This document shows positions 52,353 through 61,932 of a DNA stretch of 64,000 nt, one piece after another. The position numbers and the translations under genes are program-made. Under the pieces are notes generated by a model. The model was not told the DNA's origin, did no database searches, and saw nothing but the letters and a program-made list of their open reading frames with translations. Origin of the DNA: Sphingobium herbicidovorans (lineage in GTDB: Bacteria; Pseudomonadota; Alphaproteobacteria; Sphingomonadales; Sphingomonadaceae); the NCBI RefSeq assembly GCF_002080435.1, contig NZ_CP020538.1, positions 558,001-622,000 on the forward strand. The letters run 5' to 3'. Position 1 is the stretch's first letter. The number at the start of each line of letters is the position of its first letter.

Positions 52353-53305
52353 TGTCGATTACCATGACAGCGCAGGTAGAGGCCTACCTTGCCGAGCGTA
52401 CATCGCTGGGCTTCCGTGGAGATGGGCCGAACGCCAGCCAGCTTCGATCCTTCGGCAGTTTCTTCGATAGTTCTGGCCACCAGGGTTCGCTGACATCGGA
52501 CCTAGCCATTGAGTGGGCAAAGGGGCATGCGCGAGGCAGTGAACCGCGAGCGTGGGCGCGCCGGCTCGACATACTTCGGCCTTTCGCCGCCTACCTTCTG
52601 CGGGAAGATCCGGCCACTGAGTTCCCGCAGGCCCAGATATTCGGCAGGTCCCAGCGCAGGGCCACGCCCCATATCTACACTGAGGACGAGATCTCGGCGT
52701 TGCTTGCAGCGGCACGTCGCCTCGACCCAGAAGGTGGCCTGCGGCCTGCTGCGTTCGAAGCCTTTTATGGACTGATTGCCGCAACCGGCCTGCGCGTTTC
52801 CGAAGCGATCAAGCTGCGCTGCGCCGATGTGGACCTCGGAAGTCGATGTTTGACGGTCCGGATGACGAAGTTCAGCAAATCGCGGCATGTGCCGCTCCAC
52901 GCCACCGTCGCCGTTGCGCTCGCCGACTATCTTGGCATGCGGGACCGCTTCCTGCCACGCGTGGCTGAGGATCCATTTTTCGTCTCGACCCCATCACGAT
53001 CGCTAAAAAAGCGTGCGGTACATTGGACATTCCAGAAGTTGCGCGACGAAGCCGCCATCGTTGCCCGCGGTGCCTATCGCAACGTTCGCATCCATGACCT
53101 CCGGCACACATTTATCTGCAGGCGCATTCAACGGTGGCAAGCTGAGGGTGTCGATATCGACAATGCGATCGCGGCCCTCTCAACCTACGTCGGTCATGCA
53201 AAGGTGTCAGACACCTACTGGTATTTGACCGGCATCCCGGATTTGATGGCCACCGCAGGCAACCGCTTCGAGAGTTTTGCTTTCGGGGAGGCGGTTCATG
53301 ACTGA
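52349..53305 (+). CDS. RIT tyrosine recombinase B
   Basis: A 318-residue tyrosine recombinase. The N-terminal helical domain (TAQVEAYLAERTSLGFRGDGPNASQLRSFGSFF) is followed by the catalytic domain: Arg in AATGLRVSEAIKLR, Lys in MTKFSKSRHVPLH, H-x-x-R in IHDLRHTFICRR, His in YVGHAKVSDT and Tyr in YWYLTGI. Its start overlaps recombinase A by 4 bp and its stop overlaps recombinase C by 8 bp, so the three proteins are probably made in fixed ratio. Confidence 0.93.
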   Translation: MMSITMTAQVEAYLAERTSLGFRGDGPNASQLRSFGSFFDSSGHQGSLTSDLAIEWAKGHARGSEPRAWARRLDILRPFAAYLLREDPATEFPQAQIFGRSQRRATPHIYTEDEISALLAAARRLDPEGGLRPAAFEAFYGLIAATGLRVSEAIKLRCADVDLGSRCLTVRMTKFSKSRHVPLHATVAVALADYLGMRDRFLPRVAEDPFFVSTPSRSLKKRAVHWTFQKLRDEAAIVARGAYRNVRIHDLRHTFICRRIQRWQAEGVDIDNAIAALSTYVGHAKVSDTYWYLTGIPDLMATAGNRFESFAFGEAVHD

Positions 53306-54305
53306 CCGTACCCCTCCAACATTGCCGACGCTCGTCCAGCGCTTCTTTCTGGATCATCTCGGTGAGCAGCGCGCGGTCAGCGCTCAGACCGTAGCGGCAT
53401 ATCGGGATACCTTGCGCCTGCTCCTCAACTACGCGGCCGTGGCACTCCATCGAACGCCCAGCGCTATCACGTTGCCCGATCTCGACGCGCCGTTGTTGCT
53501 CGCCTTTCTCGACCATCTCGAGAAGGATCGAGGCAACAGCGTTCGAAGCCGCAACGCACGTCTCGCCGCGATCAGGACGTTCCTTAAATATGCATCGCAT
53601 CACGACCTTGCGTCGCTAGCAACGATAGAACGGGCGCTGGCAATCCCCTTCAAGCGATTTGATCGATCAATGGTCGGGTTTTTGTCACGGCCCGAGATCA
53701 GCGCCATTCTCGACGCACCTGACCGGCTTAGCTGGGCTGGACACCGCGACCGCGCCTTGTTCAGCATGATGTACAACACGGGCGCCCGCGTTTCCGAGAT
53801 GATCGGCATGCGGTGCCGGGACGTTGTGCTTGAAGGTCAGCCCGCCGTGCATCTGCGTGGCAAGGGCCGCAAAGAACGCAGCGTGCCGCTCTGGCGTCTG
53901 ACTGCCGCGCTCATCAGGTCCTGGCGCCGCCAGATCGGCGATCCCTCTGGGGATAGTTTCCTGTTTCCGAACCGAAGCGGCGGCCGCATGACCCGCTCGA
54001 ACCTCACTCAGCGCTTGAACCTTGCCGTTGTGACCGCAGGTCGCAAGAATCCAAGTCTCCTTGACCGCCCGATCACACCCCATACGGTTCGGCACACAAC
54101 AGCGATGCACCTGCTTCAATCGGGCGTCGATATCACCGTCATCGCCCTGTGGCTCGGTCATGAAGATACGGCCACGACGCATATGTACGTCGAAGCCGAT
54201 CTCGCGATGAAGGAACAGGCTCTGATGAAGCTGCAACCAAGCGCCGCCGCGCCGGGCCGCTTCCGAGCCTCGGACAATCTGATGAGCTTCCTGCAGTCGC
54301 TGTGA
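53298..54305 (+). CDS. RIT tyrosine recombinase C
   Basis: A 335-residue tyrosine recombinase, the third of the trio. Its N-terminal domain reads LVQRFFLDHLGEQRAVSAQTVAAYRDTLRLLL. Catalytic residues: Arg in NTGARVSEMIGMRC, Lys in KGRKERSVPLW, H-x-x-R in HTVRHTTAMHLL, His in WLGHEDTATT and Tyr in HMYVEADL, all in the XerC/D-like order. ATG 53298 was chosen; a longer TTG reading overlaps recombinase B by 29 bp. A 42-bp gap separates the stop from the right terminal repeat. Confidence 0.93.
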   Translation: MTDRTPPTLPTLVQRFFLDHLGEQRAVSAQTVAAYRDTLRLLLNYAAVALHRTPSAITLPDLDAPLLLAFLDHLEKDRGNSVRSRNARLAAIRTFLKYASHHDLASLATIERALAIPFKRFDRSMVGFLSRPEISAILDAPDRLSWAGHRDRALFSMMYNTGARVSEMIGMRCRDVVLEGQPAVHLRGKGRKERSVPLWRLTAALIRSWRRQIGDPSGDSFLFPNRSGGRMTRSNLTQRLNLAVVTAGRKNPSLLDRPITPHTVRHTTAMHLLQSGVDITVIALWLGHEDTATTHMYVEADLAMKEQALMKLQPSAAAPGRFRASDNLMSFLQSL

Positions 54306-54347
54306 TTATGTGAAGTTTATGGCTGCGGGTCTAGTGCAACAACTGGC

Positions 54348-54390
54348 CCCGCCGTTGGCACCTGCGCATAATCCGGCGCTTCGCATAATT
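54348..54390 (-). repeat. RIT right terminal inverted repeat (43 bp)
   Basis: Exact complement of 50960-51002. It ends ...TCGCATAATT at 54390, directly followed by TCGGTT and intact tnpC sequence. Confidence 0.95.
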
Positions 54391-55776
54391 TCGGTTCAAA
54401 GCCAAGGGGCGGATTGATCGCTCGACGGTGTTGGTGTCGAGTTCGATGCGGCCGTCGTCGATGAAGCGGACGAGGCCAGCCCAGCGGCCGGTCGCATAGC
54501 GAATGGCTTCAGCCAGCTTGCTCTTGGCGCTGATCTGCCGGAGCCGGCCATCGAAATAGAGCTTGAGGTCCTCGATGATGATGCGGCTGCGTTCGGAGCG
54601 CTCAAGGCGGCGGTGTTCAGCGGTCGAGCCGCGCACCTCGTCTTCGATGGCATAGAGCATGGCGATCCGGCGCAATATCTCGGTCGCGACGGGAGAACTG
54701 GCGGCAAGATCGTAGAACTTGCGCCGGACATGGGACCAACAGAAGGCGAGGCTGAGCTGCTGGCCGCGCCGCTTGGCCAGAGCTGTATAGCCGCCATAGC
54801 CATCGACCTGCAGGATGCCTGCAAAGTCTCCAAGGTGGATGTCGGGCCGCTCGGCCTTGCGGTCTGCCGCATAGACATAGGCGACCATGGGCGGACCTGC
54901 GCCACCCCATGGTCGATCATCGCGGGCATAGGCCCATAGCTGACCGGTCTTCGTTCTGCCGCGCCCTGGATCAAGCACCGGCGCGGTAGTCTCGTCGGCG
55001 AACAGGCGCTCGGATCGCCGGAGCTCCTCAAGGGTCCGGTCGCGCAGCGGCCGCAGATACCATGCTGCCCGGCCCACCCAGTCCGCCAGGGTGGAGCGAT
55101 CGAGCCTGATATCCTGCCGGGCATAGATCTGAGCCTGCCGGTATAGCGGCACATGATCGGCATACTTTGAGACCAGCACCTGTGCGATCAGCGCTTCGGT
55201 CGGAATCCCGCCTTCGACTATCCGCGCCGGAGCAGGCGCCTGGACGATCGCGCCTTCACAGGAGCGACAGCCATAACGCGGGCGGCGTGTCACCAGCACG
55301 CGGAAGGTGGTGGGCACGACGTCCAGGCGCTCAGCGACGTCTTCGCCGATCTGGTGGAGCAGTCCCCTGCAGCAAGGGCAGGCCTTGTCGTCGATATCGA
55401 CAATCTGTTCGATCCGCTCGAGGTGCGCGGGCAAGGAGCCGCGGTTGGTCTTGCGGGGCTGATCGCTGCGGGAACGCGGCGCAACAGCTTCTCTGGCAGC
55501 CCGAGCATGCCCAAGCGCCGTCTCGACATCTTCCAGGCCCAGCTGGAGCTGATCGGCATCGAGCTGTTCGGACCGGCTGCCGAAGCGATGCCGCATGAAG
55601 GCCTTGATGATCGACTGGAGGCGTTCGATCTCGGCGTCCGCTTCGCCCTTGGCGACGTTCAGCTCCGCCAGTCGGACCTCAGATGCGGCCCGCTCCTCCG
55701 CCAGCACCCGGGACTGCTCCAGGACGAGCGCACGGAGCGCGTCGATGTCATCCGGCAGGTCCGCTTGCGTGAGCAT
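54391..55776 (-). pseudogene. tnpC: N-terminal part of IS66 transposase TnpC, interrupted by RIT
   Basis: About 462 residues of the IS66 transposase: N-terminal coiled-coil (EERAASEVRLAELNVAKGEADAEIERLQSIIKAFMRHRFG), a zinc-finger region with CPCCRG, and the DDE transposase core including LFADETTAPVLDPGRGRTKTGQLWAYARDD and QVDGYGGYTALAKRRG. It ends at SIRPLALNR, after which RIT terminal-repeat sequence adds a short false tail to a stop at 54331. The missing end lies at 50743-50937. Start ATG 55776. The encoded protein should be inactive. Confidence 0.95.
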
Positions 55777-55807
55777 TGTAGCAGTGAATCAGCGGAGCAA
55801 AGGCTCG

Positions 55808-56164
55808 TCAACCGGCAATCTGCGGGGCCTGCGGTCGACGGCCGCCATGAACCCGGCGCCAGTCCAATCCCTCCAGAAGCGCACCCAACTGGGCGGCAGA
55901 AAGACGCATCACGCCGTCCTGGATGCCGGGCCACTTGAAGCCGCCTTGCTCAAGACGCTTCGCCATCAGGCACAGGCCGGTCCCATCCCACCAGATCAGC
56001 TTGATCCTGTCGGCACGCTTGGCGCGAAAGACGTAGATCACACCGGAAAATGCATCGCCGCCATATTGCGCGCTCACCAAAGCGGCCAAAGCGTCCGGCC
56101 CTTTGCGAAAATCCACCGGACGCGTCGCCACCATGACGCGGGCGCCAACTCCCGGTCCAATCAT
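55808..56164 (-). CDS. tnpB: IS66 TnpB
   Basis: A 118-residue IS66 Orf2 protein: VMVATRPVDFRKGPDALAALV, DAFSGVIYVFRAKRADRIKLIWWDGTGLCLMAKRLEQGGFKWP. This is the accessory protein needed with TnpA and TnpC for IS66 transposition; its mechanism is not known. It overlaps tnpA by 4 bp and ends 31 bp before tnpC starts. Confidence 0.95.
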   Translation of the reverse strand: MIGPGVGARVMVATRPVDFRKGPDALAALVSAQYGGDAFSGVIYVFRAKRADRIKLIWWDGTGLCLMAKRLEQGGFKWPGIQDGVMRLSAAQLGALLEGLDWRRVHGGRRPQAPQIAG

Positions 56165-56631
56165 CGCGTCGCCCTGAGCGCTTCGATCACCGCAGCGATG
56201 ACGCCGGCATCGGCACCGCGGCCGATCTTCACTGCCACTCCGTCGATCTCCAGCTCGACCGCGCTGTCCTTTGCACGCGCCTGCTTCCGCGGGCGCTTCG
56301 CCGGAGCCGGTTCGATCGACGGCGGCTCCTCGATAATCGCGGGGACGAACGCGGGCGCCATCGTAGGGGCGACCGGCAGCGCAACGCCGCGGGCCTCCAT
56401 CTGCTTGCGCAGCTGCCGCCGCCAGGTGAATAGCTGCGATGGGCTAAGACCGTGCCGACGAGCAACGGCGCAGACCGTCTCCTGCTTGGAATAGCTCTCC
56501 GCGATGATCGCGGCCTTCACTTCGGGCGGCCAGTCCCGCCGCTGGCCTGCACCGGTGAAAACCTCGAACCGCTGAACCTTGCTGGTGCCAGCATCGTCAC
56601 ATGGCATCGTCATAGCACCAGCGTCCTCCAT
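56161..56631 (-). CDS. tnpA: IS66 TnpA
   Basis: A 156-residue protein with a helix-turn-helix related to IS3-type OrfA proteins: RRDWPPEVKAAIIAESYSKQETVCAVARRHGLSPSQLFTWRRQLRKQ. The C-terminal half is Pro/Ala- and Lys/Arg-rich. It is the first gene of the tnpA-tnpB-tnpC set. Start ATG 56631 is 68 bp inside the right IS end. A second ATG (MTMPCDDAG) is possible. The protein is intact, unlike TnpC. Confidence 0.93.
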   Translation of the reverse strand: MEDAGAMTMPCDDAGTSKVQRFEVFTGAGQRRDWPPEVKAAIIAESYSKQETVCAVARRHGLSPSQLFTWRRQLRKQMEARGVALPVAPTMAPAFVPAIIEEPPSIEPAPAKRPRKQARAKDSAVELEIDGVAVKIGRGADAGVIAAVIEALRATR

Positions 56632-56664
56632 CCTGATCAGGAGGCGCAGACTCGGGACTACCCT

Positions 56665-57576
56665 TTACGTCCGCAAGGTGGGGCCGCGGCACCGCTTACA
56701 GCTGTCGCAGCGAGGCCCCTCGAGCTTCAGGGTCCATTTCAGCGCCCCCAACAGCATGGCCTGATGTGCCGGTTCGGCATAGGATTGCGCCGTATGGCCG
56801 AGCCCCGAATAAAGAGCCCTGCCTTTGCCGACACAGTGCCACCAGACGATTGGATGATCGCTGCCCATGTGCAGGTCCATGCCGAAAATGCCTTCCGGTT
56901 TGTAGCTTCGTTCATCCAGAGCCGCGAGGATGTGATAACCGGGTTTGCGGGGCGGCTTGTCAAAGGAATACCATTCGTCCGTGCGTGACCAGTCGGCCGG
57001 CAATCCGCGGGTAGCCGGATGGGTGCGATCCTCGACGATCACCGTTGCTTTCTGAAATTGGGGGGAGAGAGGGTGGCCGATGAAGTTTGTCCCAATCACC
57101 TCATTTGTGTACCAGGACCAGCCCTTATGCGAGCTGTCGCCGCTGGCATGAATGGCCAGGAAGCCGCCGCCCTTCTCGACAAAGGTCTTGAACGCCGCCT
57201 GCTGTTCCGGCGTAAAAACGTCGCCGCTCACATTGTTGAACAGCACAGTATCAAATCGCGACAGAATATCAGGGCGAAACACCGCGCCGTTCTCGGTCTG
57301 GAAAGAACTCCAGCCATTGTCGCTTGCAAAGCGAGCGAACAGCAGGTTGGCGGCCGGGATCGCCTCCTCATGCCGGAAAGCGTTCGTCTTGGAAAATATC
57401 AATACCGCCGGACGCTTGATCTGCGCGGGTAACGGTGGCGGAACTGTCTCATACACATGCTTGCCGCCCAGATACACGCGTTGAATCAGGTCCCAATTCA
57501 ACGCCAGCGATACCGCTACAAAGCCAGCCGCGCCCAGCAGCGTCCACATCGCAATCTTTTTGATAATGGGAAACAT
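56665..57576 (-). CDS. ThuA-domain protein, stop codon replaced by IS66 sequence
   Basis: A 303-residue protein with an N-terminal membrane helix (MWTLLGAAGFVAVSLAL) and a periplasmic ThuA domain, a class I glutamine amidotransferase-like fold: AVLIFSKTNAFRHEEAI, FVEKGGGFLAIHASGDS, HPATRGLPADWSRTDEWYSFD and GRALYSGLGHTAQSYAEP. ThuA proteins act in sugar (trehalose-type) metabolism or have unknown roles. The native gene would end ...LEGPRCDS with TGA. The IS66 insertion lies inside this TGA and adds 11 IS-encoded residues (CKRCRGPTLRT). The rest of the gene is intact, so the protein may stay functional. Confidence 0.85.
   Translation of the reverse strand: MFPIIKKIAMWTLLGAAGFVAVSLALNWDLIQRVYLGGKHVYETVPPPLPAQIKRPAVLIFSKTNAFRHEEAIPAANLLFARFASDNGWSSFQTENGAVFRPDILSRFDTVLFNNVSGDVFTPEQQAAFKTFVEKGGGFLAIHASGDSSHKGWSWYTNEVIGTNFIGHPLSPQFQKATVIVEDRTHPATRGLPADWSRTDEWYSFDKPPRKPGYHILAALDERSYKPEGIFGMDLHMGSDHPIVWWHCVGKGRALYSGLGHTAQSYAEPAHQAMLLGALKWTLKLEGPRCDSCKRCRGPTLRT
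56700..56707. repeat. Right copy of the IS66 8-bp target duplication
   Basis: AGCTGTCG, identical to 50722-50729, directly outside the right IS end. Confidence 0.93.
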
Positions 57577-57617
57577 GGACGCTGCCTCATTCTATGCGCG
57601 GATCCGGCACGCCGGTT

Positions 57618-59516
57618 TCAGATTTCCAGTTGCGAGCCCAGCTCGACCACCCGGTTCGTCGGCAGCTTGAAGAAGGCCATTGGGCTTTCCGCATTTCGCA
57701 CCATCCAGGCAAAAAGCCGCTCGCGCCAGATCGCCATCCCGGGCCGTGAAGACGGGACGAGCGTCTCACGGCTGAGAAAATAGCTGGTGTCGGCAACACC
57801 GATTGGCCCGCCACAATCATGGACCGCTTTCATGGCGGCCGGGACATCTACATTCTCCATGAAACCATGACGCAGTATCAGGCGATAAAAACCGGCTCCA
57901 TGATCTTCCGCGCTCGTTCTTCCATCGAACGGCAGATGCGGCACATCTTCGGTCCGCACGGTCAAGATGATATTGCGTTCGTGCAGGATGCGGTTGTGCT
58001 TCACATTGTGGAGCAAGGCAGGAGGGACGCCCTCCGTCGTCGATGACAGGAAAATGGCCGTGCCCGGCACTCGCTTAAGCGAAGCGCCTGCCGATTTGAT
58101 GAACAACTCCAGATCCATCGCGTCCTCGCGCAGATAGTTGCGCATGATCCGCCTTCCCGTCGCCCAGGTTGTCAGAACCAGGAAGCATACCGCCGCGACC
58201 AGCAGCGGGAACCAGCCGCCATCGGGAATCTTGGTGGCGTTGGACAGGAAATAGGCGCCATCGATCACAAGGAACAGGCCGGTTACAGCACCCGCCAGAA
58301 ATGGGTTCCAGCGCCACACGCTAAAGGTCAGCACCCCCATCATACAGGTAGTAATCAGCATCGTGCCAGTGACCGCGATGCCATAGGCAGCTGCCAGGTT
58401 GCTGGAACTGCCAAAGCCTAGCACGAGCAGCATGACGAGAGCCAGCAACGTCCAATTGATCAGAGGCATATAGACTTGCCCGGCGGCCGACGCACTTGTG
58501 TGCAGGATGCGCAGGCGCGGCAGGAAGCCCAGCTGCACAGCCTGACGCGTCACGGAAAAGGCGCCCGAAATCACTGCCTGGCTGGCAATCACTGTCGCCA
58601 GCGTAGCCAGTATCACCAGCGGCAGCCGCGCCCATTCAGGGGCCAGCAGGAAGAAGGGATTTTGCGCAGCCTCCGGTTGATCCAGCAGCAGCGCGCCCTG
58701 CCCCAGATAATTCAGCATCAGACAGGGTAGCGCCGCATATAGCCAGGCAATGCTGATCGCCCGGCGCCCGAAATGCCCCATGTCGGCATAAAGCGCCTCA
58801 GCTCCCGTCACCGCCAGCACCACCGAGCCAAGCGCCAGGAAGGCTAGTTTGGGATCGATCTCGAAGAAATGCAGCGCCCACCACGGATTGACGATCAGGA
58901 TGATCTCTGGATGCCGGATAATATTGGCTATACCCAATATCGCGAGCACCAGGAAGTAAACCGCCATGACGGGGCCGAACAGCGCGCCGACCCTTGCCGT
59001 GCCGAAGCTCTGGATCACAAAGAGCGCAATCAGGATCACGATCGCGATGGGCAGGACCAGAGGAGTCAGCCCGGCCTGCACGACCGTCAGTCCCTCTACC
59101 GCAGACAGCACGGAGATTGCGGGCGTGATGATGGCATCGCCGTAGAACAATGCCGTAGCCAGCACGCCCAGCACTGCGACAGCTGGCGTCCAGCGCGTCT
59201 CTCCCATCCTGCGTCCGATCAGCGCCAGCAACGCCATGCTGCCGCCTTCACCATGATTGTCGGCGCGCATGATGATGAACACATATTTGACCGTCACGAC
59301 CAGCGTCATGGTCCAGAAGATCAGCGACAGAACACCGTAGATGTGCACGGGATCAACGGCCAGCGGATGATGGCCGACGAAACTTTCCTTCAGCGCATAG
59401 AGCGGGGATGTACCGATGTCGCCGAACACAACCCCCAGGGCGCCAAAAGCCAGCGAAGGTAACGAGCCATGCTCACCAGGGGCGCCACTGCTCGTCCTCA
59501 CGTCATTGCCAGCCAT
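57618..59516 (-). CDS. kup: Low-affinity potassium transporter Kup
   Basis: A 632-residue K+/H+ symporter with 12 membrane spans and a C-terminal cytoplasmic domain of ~150 residues. Family motifs: [23 protein letters not shown] at the start, [36 protein letters not shown] and [19 protein letters not shown] [20 protein letters not shown] 59516 (MAGNDVRTS) is chosen over the upstream 59534 reading. It lies 41 bp upstream of the ThuA gene on the same strand and is divergent from the flavoprotein gene. Confidence 0.96.
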   Translation of the reverse strand: MAGNDVRTSSGAPGEHGSLPSLAFGALGVVFGDIGTSPLYALKESFVGHHPLAVDPVHIYGVLSLIFWTMTLVVTVKYVFIIMRADNHGEGGSMALLALIGRRMGETRWTPAVAVLGVLATALFYGDAIITPAISVLSAVEGLTVVQAGLTPLVLPIAIVILIALFVIQSFGTARVGALFGPVMAVYFLVLAILGIANIIRHPEIILIVNPWWALHFFEIDPKLAFLALGSVVLAVTGAEALYADMGHFGRRAISIAWLYAALPCLMLNYLGQGALLLDQPEAAQNPFFLLAPEWARLPLVILATLATVIASQAVISGAFSVTRQAVQLGFLPRLRILHTSASAAGQVYMPLINWTLLALVMLLVLGFGSSSNLAAAYGIAVTGTMLITTCMMGVLTFSVWRWNPFLAGAVTGLFLVIDGAYFLSNATKIPDGGWFPLLVAAVCFLVLTTWATGRRIMRNYLREDAMDLELFIKSAGASLKRVPGTAIFLSSTTEGVPPALLHNVKHNRILHERNIILTVRTEDVPHLPFDGRTSAEDHGAGFYRLILRHGFMENVDVPAAMKAVHDCGGPIGVADTSYFLSRETLVPSSRPGMAIWRERLFAWMVRNAESPMAFFKLPTNRVVELGSQLEI

Positions 59517-59706
59517 CAGACAGAAAGTCCCCACAGTCCGCGCGATGCCTATGCCACAGACTTGGGCGGCGACACCATGGGGCGGAAGCGCGATCCATGA
59601 AATTAATATCGCGGGCCTTCAGGCCGAAACTCCCCCCTGCCCCTTGTCAGCCCCTGGAAAGCGCGCCAATGACGGCAGCAACATGAATTGAGGGGATTGC
59701 TGGCCG

Positions 59707-60933
59707 ATGAGCCATTATGACGTTCTGATCGTTGGCGCGGGGCATGCGGGTGCACAGGCTGCCATTGCGCTTCGTCAACTGGGCTTTGAAGGTTCGGTCG
59801 CCATGATCGGCGACGAAAAGGACCCACCCTATGAGCGGCCGCCATTGTCCAAGGAATATTTTGCGGGCGAAAAGAGCTTCGAACGCATCCTGATCCGCCC
59901 AGCCAGCTTTTGGGACGATCGCAAGATCGACATGCTGCTCGGCCGCCGGGTCAAGGCCATCGATCCTGTAGCCAAGACCGTCACGGCCGGCGGCGAACAA
60001 ATTGGCTATGACAAGCTCATCTGGTGCACCGGCGGCAGCCCTCGGATGCTGACCTGCAATGGTGCGGACGCTGAAAATGTCCACGCCGTGCGCCGGCGCG
60101 ACGATGTCGATGCGATGATGGCGAAGCTTGACCGGATCAATCATGTCACCGTGATCGGCGGGGGCTATATTGGACTGGAAGCAGCCGCCGTCCTCAGTAA
60201 ATTTGGCAAGAAGGTCGTGCTGCTTGAGGCGCTGGACCGTGTTCTCGCGCGCGTCGCGGGGGAAGAACTGTCCCGCTTCTACGAGGCCGAGCACCGCGCC
60301 CATGGCGTCGATCTGCGTACTGGCGCGAAGATGGACTGCATCGAGGTTACGGACGGCAAGGCTACGGCCGTGTTGATGCAGAATGGCGAGCGGATCGAAA
60401 CCGACATGGTTATCGTGGGCATCGGCATCATCCCCGAAACCGGTCCGCTGATCGCGGCAGGCGCCGCAGGTGGCAACGGCGTCGATGTCGATGAATATTG
60501 CCGCACCAGCCTGCCCGACATCTATGCTGTCGGCGATTGCGCATCCCATGCCAACCGTTTCGCCCGCGGAGCGCAGATCCGGCTCGAATCGGTCCAGAAC
60601 GCCAATGATCAGGCGAAAACGGCGGTACAGCATATTATGGGCAAGGAAGACGCCTATGACGCCGTGCCGTGGTTCTGGTCGAACCAATATGATCTGAAGC
60701 TGCAGACGGTCGGACTGTCGATCGGCCATGACCACACCATTCTGCGCGGCGACCCCGCAACGCGCAGCTTCTCGGTCCTCTACATGAAGGCGGGCAAGCT
60801 GATCGCCCTTGATTGCGTCAATGCGGTCAAGGATTATGTCCAAGGCCGCGCCCATGTGATCTCGGGGGCGCTGCTGGACCAGGCACAGCTCGCCGACGCC
60901 TCCGTGCCGCTCAAGGAAGTAGGCCTCGCCTGA
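59707..60933 (+). CDS. FAD-dependent ferredoxin reductase-like oxidoreductase
   Basis: A 408-residue flavoprotein of the putidaredoxin/rhodocoxin reductase type, which passes electrons from NADH to a [2Fe-2S] ferredoxin. FAD motif: [20 protein letters not shown]; conserved [16 protein letters not shown] motif: [29 protein letters not shown]; second FAD motif: [13 protein letters not shown]. The C-terminal domain has [16 protein letters not shown], typical of the class. The ferredoxin and oxygenase partners are not next to it, so its system is unknown. It starts 190 bp from the divergent kup start. Confidence 0.92.
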   Translation: MSHYDVLIVGAGHAGAQAAIALRQLGFEGSVAMIGDEKDPPYERPPLSKEYFAGEKSFERILIRPASFWDDRKIDMLLGRRVKAIDPVAKTVTAGGEQIGYDKLIWCTGGSPRMLTCNGADAENVHAVRRRDDVDAMMAKLDRINHVTVIGGGYIGLEAAAVLSKFGKKVVLLEALDRVLARVAGEELSRFYEAEHRAHGVDLRTGAKMDCIEVTDGKATAVLMQNGERIETDMVIVGIGIIPETGPLIAAGAAGGNGVDVDEYCRTSLPDIYAVGDCASHANRFARGAQIRLESVQNANDQAKTAVQHIMGKEDAYDAVPWFWSNQYDLKLQTVGLSIGHDHTILRGDPATRSFSVLYMKAGKLIALDCVNAVKDYVQGRAHVISGALLDQAQLADASVPLKEVGLA

Positions 60934-60957
60934 AGGGTTCGTTGCAATCTCGATAGA

Positions 60958-60998
60958 CTCTGATCGTCAGGCTGAACGCTCAAGCATGACGATCAGAG
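60958..60998. repeat. Perfect 12-bp inverted repeat after the flavoprotein gene
   Basis: CTCTGATCGTCA (60958-60969) and its complement (60987-60998) are separated by 17 bp, 25 bp after the stop codon. There is no T tract after it, so a terminator is possible but not shown; an operator for the next gene is the alternative. Confidence 0.5.
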
Positions 60999-61121
60999 GA
61001 CAATGATGAACATCAGCCTGCTCATACTACAAGCCGAAACCGATCGCCGTCGGCACTTGCGGGTTTCGAAGCCCACGCTATCACCCGGATAGTGAAACTT
61101 TTTCAAGGAAATGACGGAGTC

Positions 61122-61832
61122 ATGTCGAGGCGACAGGGAATATGCCTATGGTCGCTCGCACTCTTTGCCCTGTTGTCATCTGGTCCTGCGATTGCGGCGA
61201 CGCATGGCTATACGATCACGAGCTTCGATGCGATCCGGGTCGATGCTCCCGTCGAAGTGATCATCACCACGGGCGCAGGCGCGTCCGCGCGAGCGGAGGG
61301 CGATCAATCACTGCTCGACCGTCTGAAGGTGGAGGTGTCCGGACGCCTGCTGACCGTTCGCATGGATCGTCCCCGGCCGGGTGAAAGATCAGGCGGTCGG
61401 GCCACGGTGCGGCTGTCCACCGGTTCGCTGGCAAGGCTGGTGCTGACCGGCGGCGGCAGCGTTTCCGTTAACCGGATGAAGGGGTTGCGCGGCGACATCA
61501 TATTGGGCGGCAACGGCGACGTCAGTGTTGCTGCGGTCGATGTCGATCAACTGAATCTTGGTCTTTCGGGTGCAGGCCGGGCTACGCTGGCAGGCAGGGC
61601 GGCGACGGCATCGCTGCGGTTGAACGGCCCGGGAGCGGTCGAGGCCGAGAGCCTGCGTGTCCGGCAAGCAACGGTCAGTAATGATGGCCCGGGCAACATC
61701 GCACTGACTGCGGAGGTGACAGCGAAAATATCGGCCTCCGGCTCGGGCGACGTGACGATAGTGGGTAAGGCCGCCTGCCAGGTGGATAATCGCGGCACCG
61801 GCCGGATATCCTGCGGCGGTGAAAGCTATTAG
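61122..61832 (+). CDS. Exported GIN-domain (DUF2807-like) protein
   Basis: A 236-residue protein with signal peptide (ICLWSLALFALLSSGPAIAA, cleavage before THGY). The rest is a repetitive beta-solenoid-like pattern: FDAIRVDAPVEVIITTGAG, LVLTGGGSVSVNRMKGL, ILGGNGDVSVAAVDVDQLNL, and later SGSGDVTIVGKAACQVDNRGTGRISCGG. This matches the putative auto-transporter adhesin head GIN domain. Two Cys near the C-terminus could form a disulfide. ATG 61122 has a GGAG 5 nt upstream. Function unknown; probably periplasmic or outer-membrane associated. Confidence 0.82.
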   Translation: MSRRQGICLWSLALFALLSSGPAIAATHGYTITSFDAIRVDAPVEVIITTGAGASARAEGDQSLLDRLKVEVSGRLLTVRMDRPRPGERSGGRATVRLSTGSLARLVLTGGGSVSVNRMKGLRGDIILGGNGDVSVAAVDVDQLNLGLSGAGRATLAGRAATASLRLNGPGAVEAESLRVRQATVSNDGPGNIALTAEVTAKISASGSGDVTIVGKAACQVDNRGTGRISCGGESY

Positions 61833-61932
61833 TCACGTTGGTCGCGCACCTCCTCGCTCCGCCCCAACCTTATCAAAGTCTTTACCGCGCGCCCGCTAGG
61901 GTCATGGCGATCTGAAACAGCCGGATTGCCCC

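Larger units (their letters stand above)
50938..54396 (+). mobile_element. Recombinase-in-trio (RIT) element
   Basis: Three adjacent, overlapping tyrosine recombinase genes on one strand, bounded by 43-bp perfect terminal inverted repeats, are the definition of a RIT element. The pentamer CGGTT occurs at both junctions with tnpC (50933-50937 and 54392-54396), probably the crossover or target sequence. No cargo gene is present. The 105 bp before the first gene contain a hairpin covering its ribosome site. The insert interrupts tnpC right after the codons for Asn-Arg. Confidence 0.95.
50730..56699 (-). mobile_element. IS66-family insertion sequence, interrupted by a RIT element
   Basis: Both ends begin GTAAGCGGTG in inverted orientation (50730 and, on the minus strand, 56699), the start typical for IS66 elements. 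They are flanked by the exact 8-bp direct repeat AGCTGTCG. It encodes tnpA, tnpB and a tnpC split into two fragments by a 3.46-kb RIT insertion. Removing the insert leaves about 2.5 kb, the normal IS66 size. The right end lies in the stop codon of the ThuA gene. Because tnpC is broken, the element should be immobile unless helped in trans. Confidence 0.95.

Noticed and set aside
50578..54396. Integration of the RIT element at the tRNA-Met gene, as a genomic island
   Set aside because: The tRNA 3' end is not duplicated. The IS66 ends and 8-bp repeats explain the border near the tRNA, and the RIT junctions lie inside tnpC.
59647..60855. Minus-strand open frame of 402 codons
   Set aside because: Antisense to the flavoprotein gene; no motif is recognisable.
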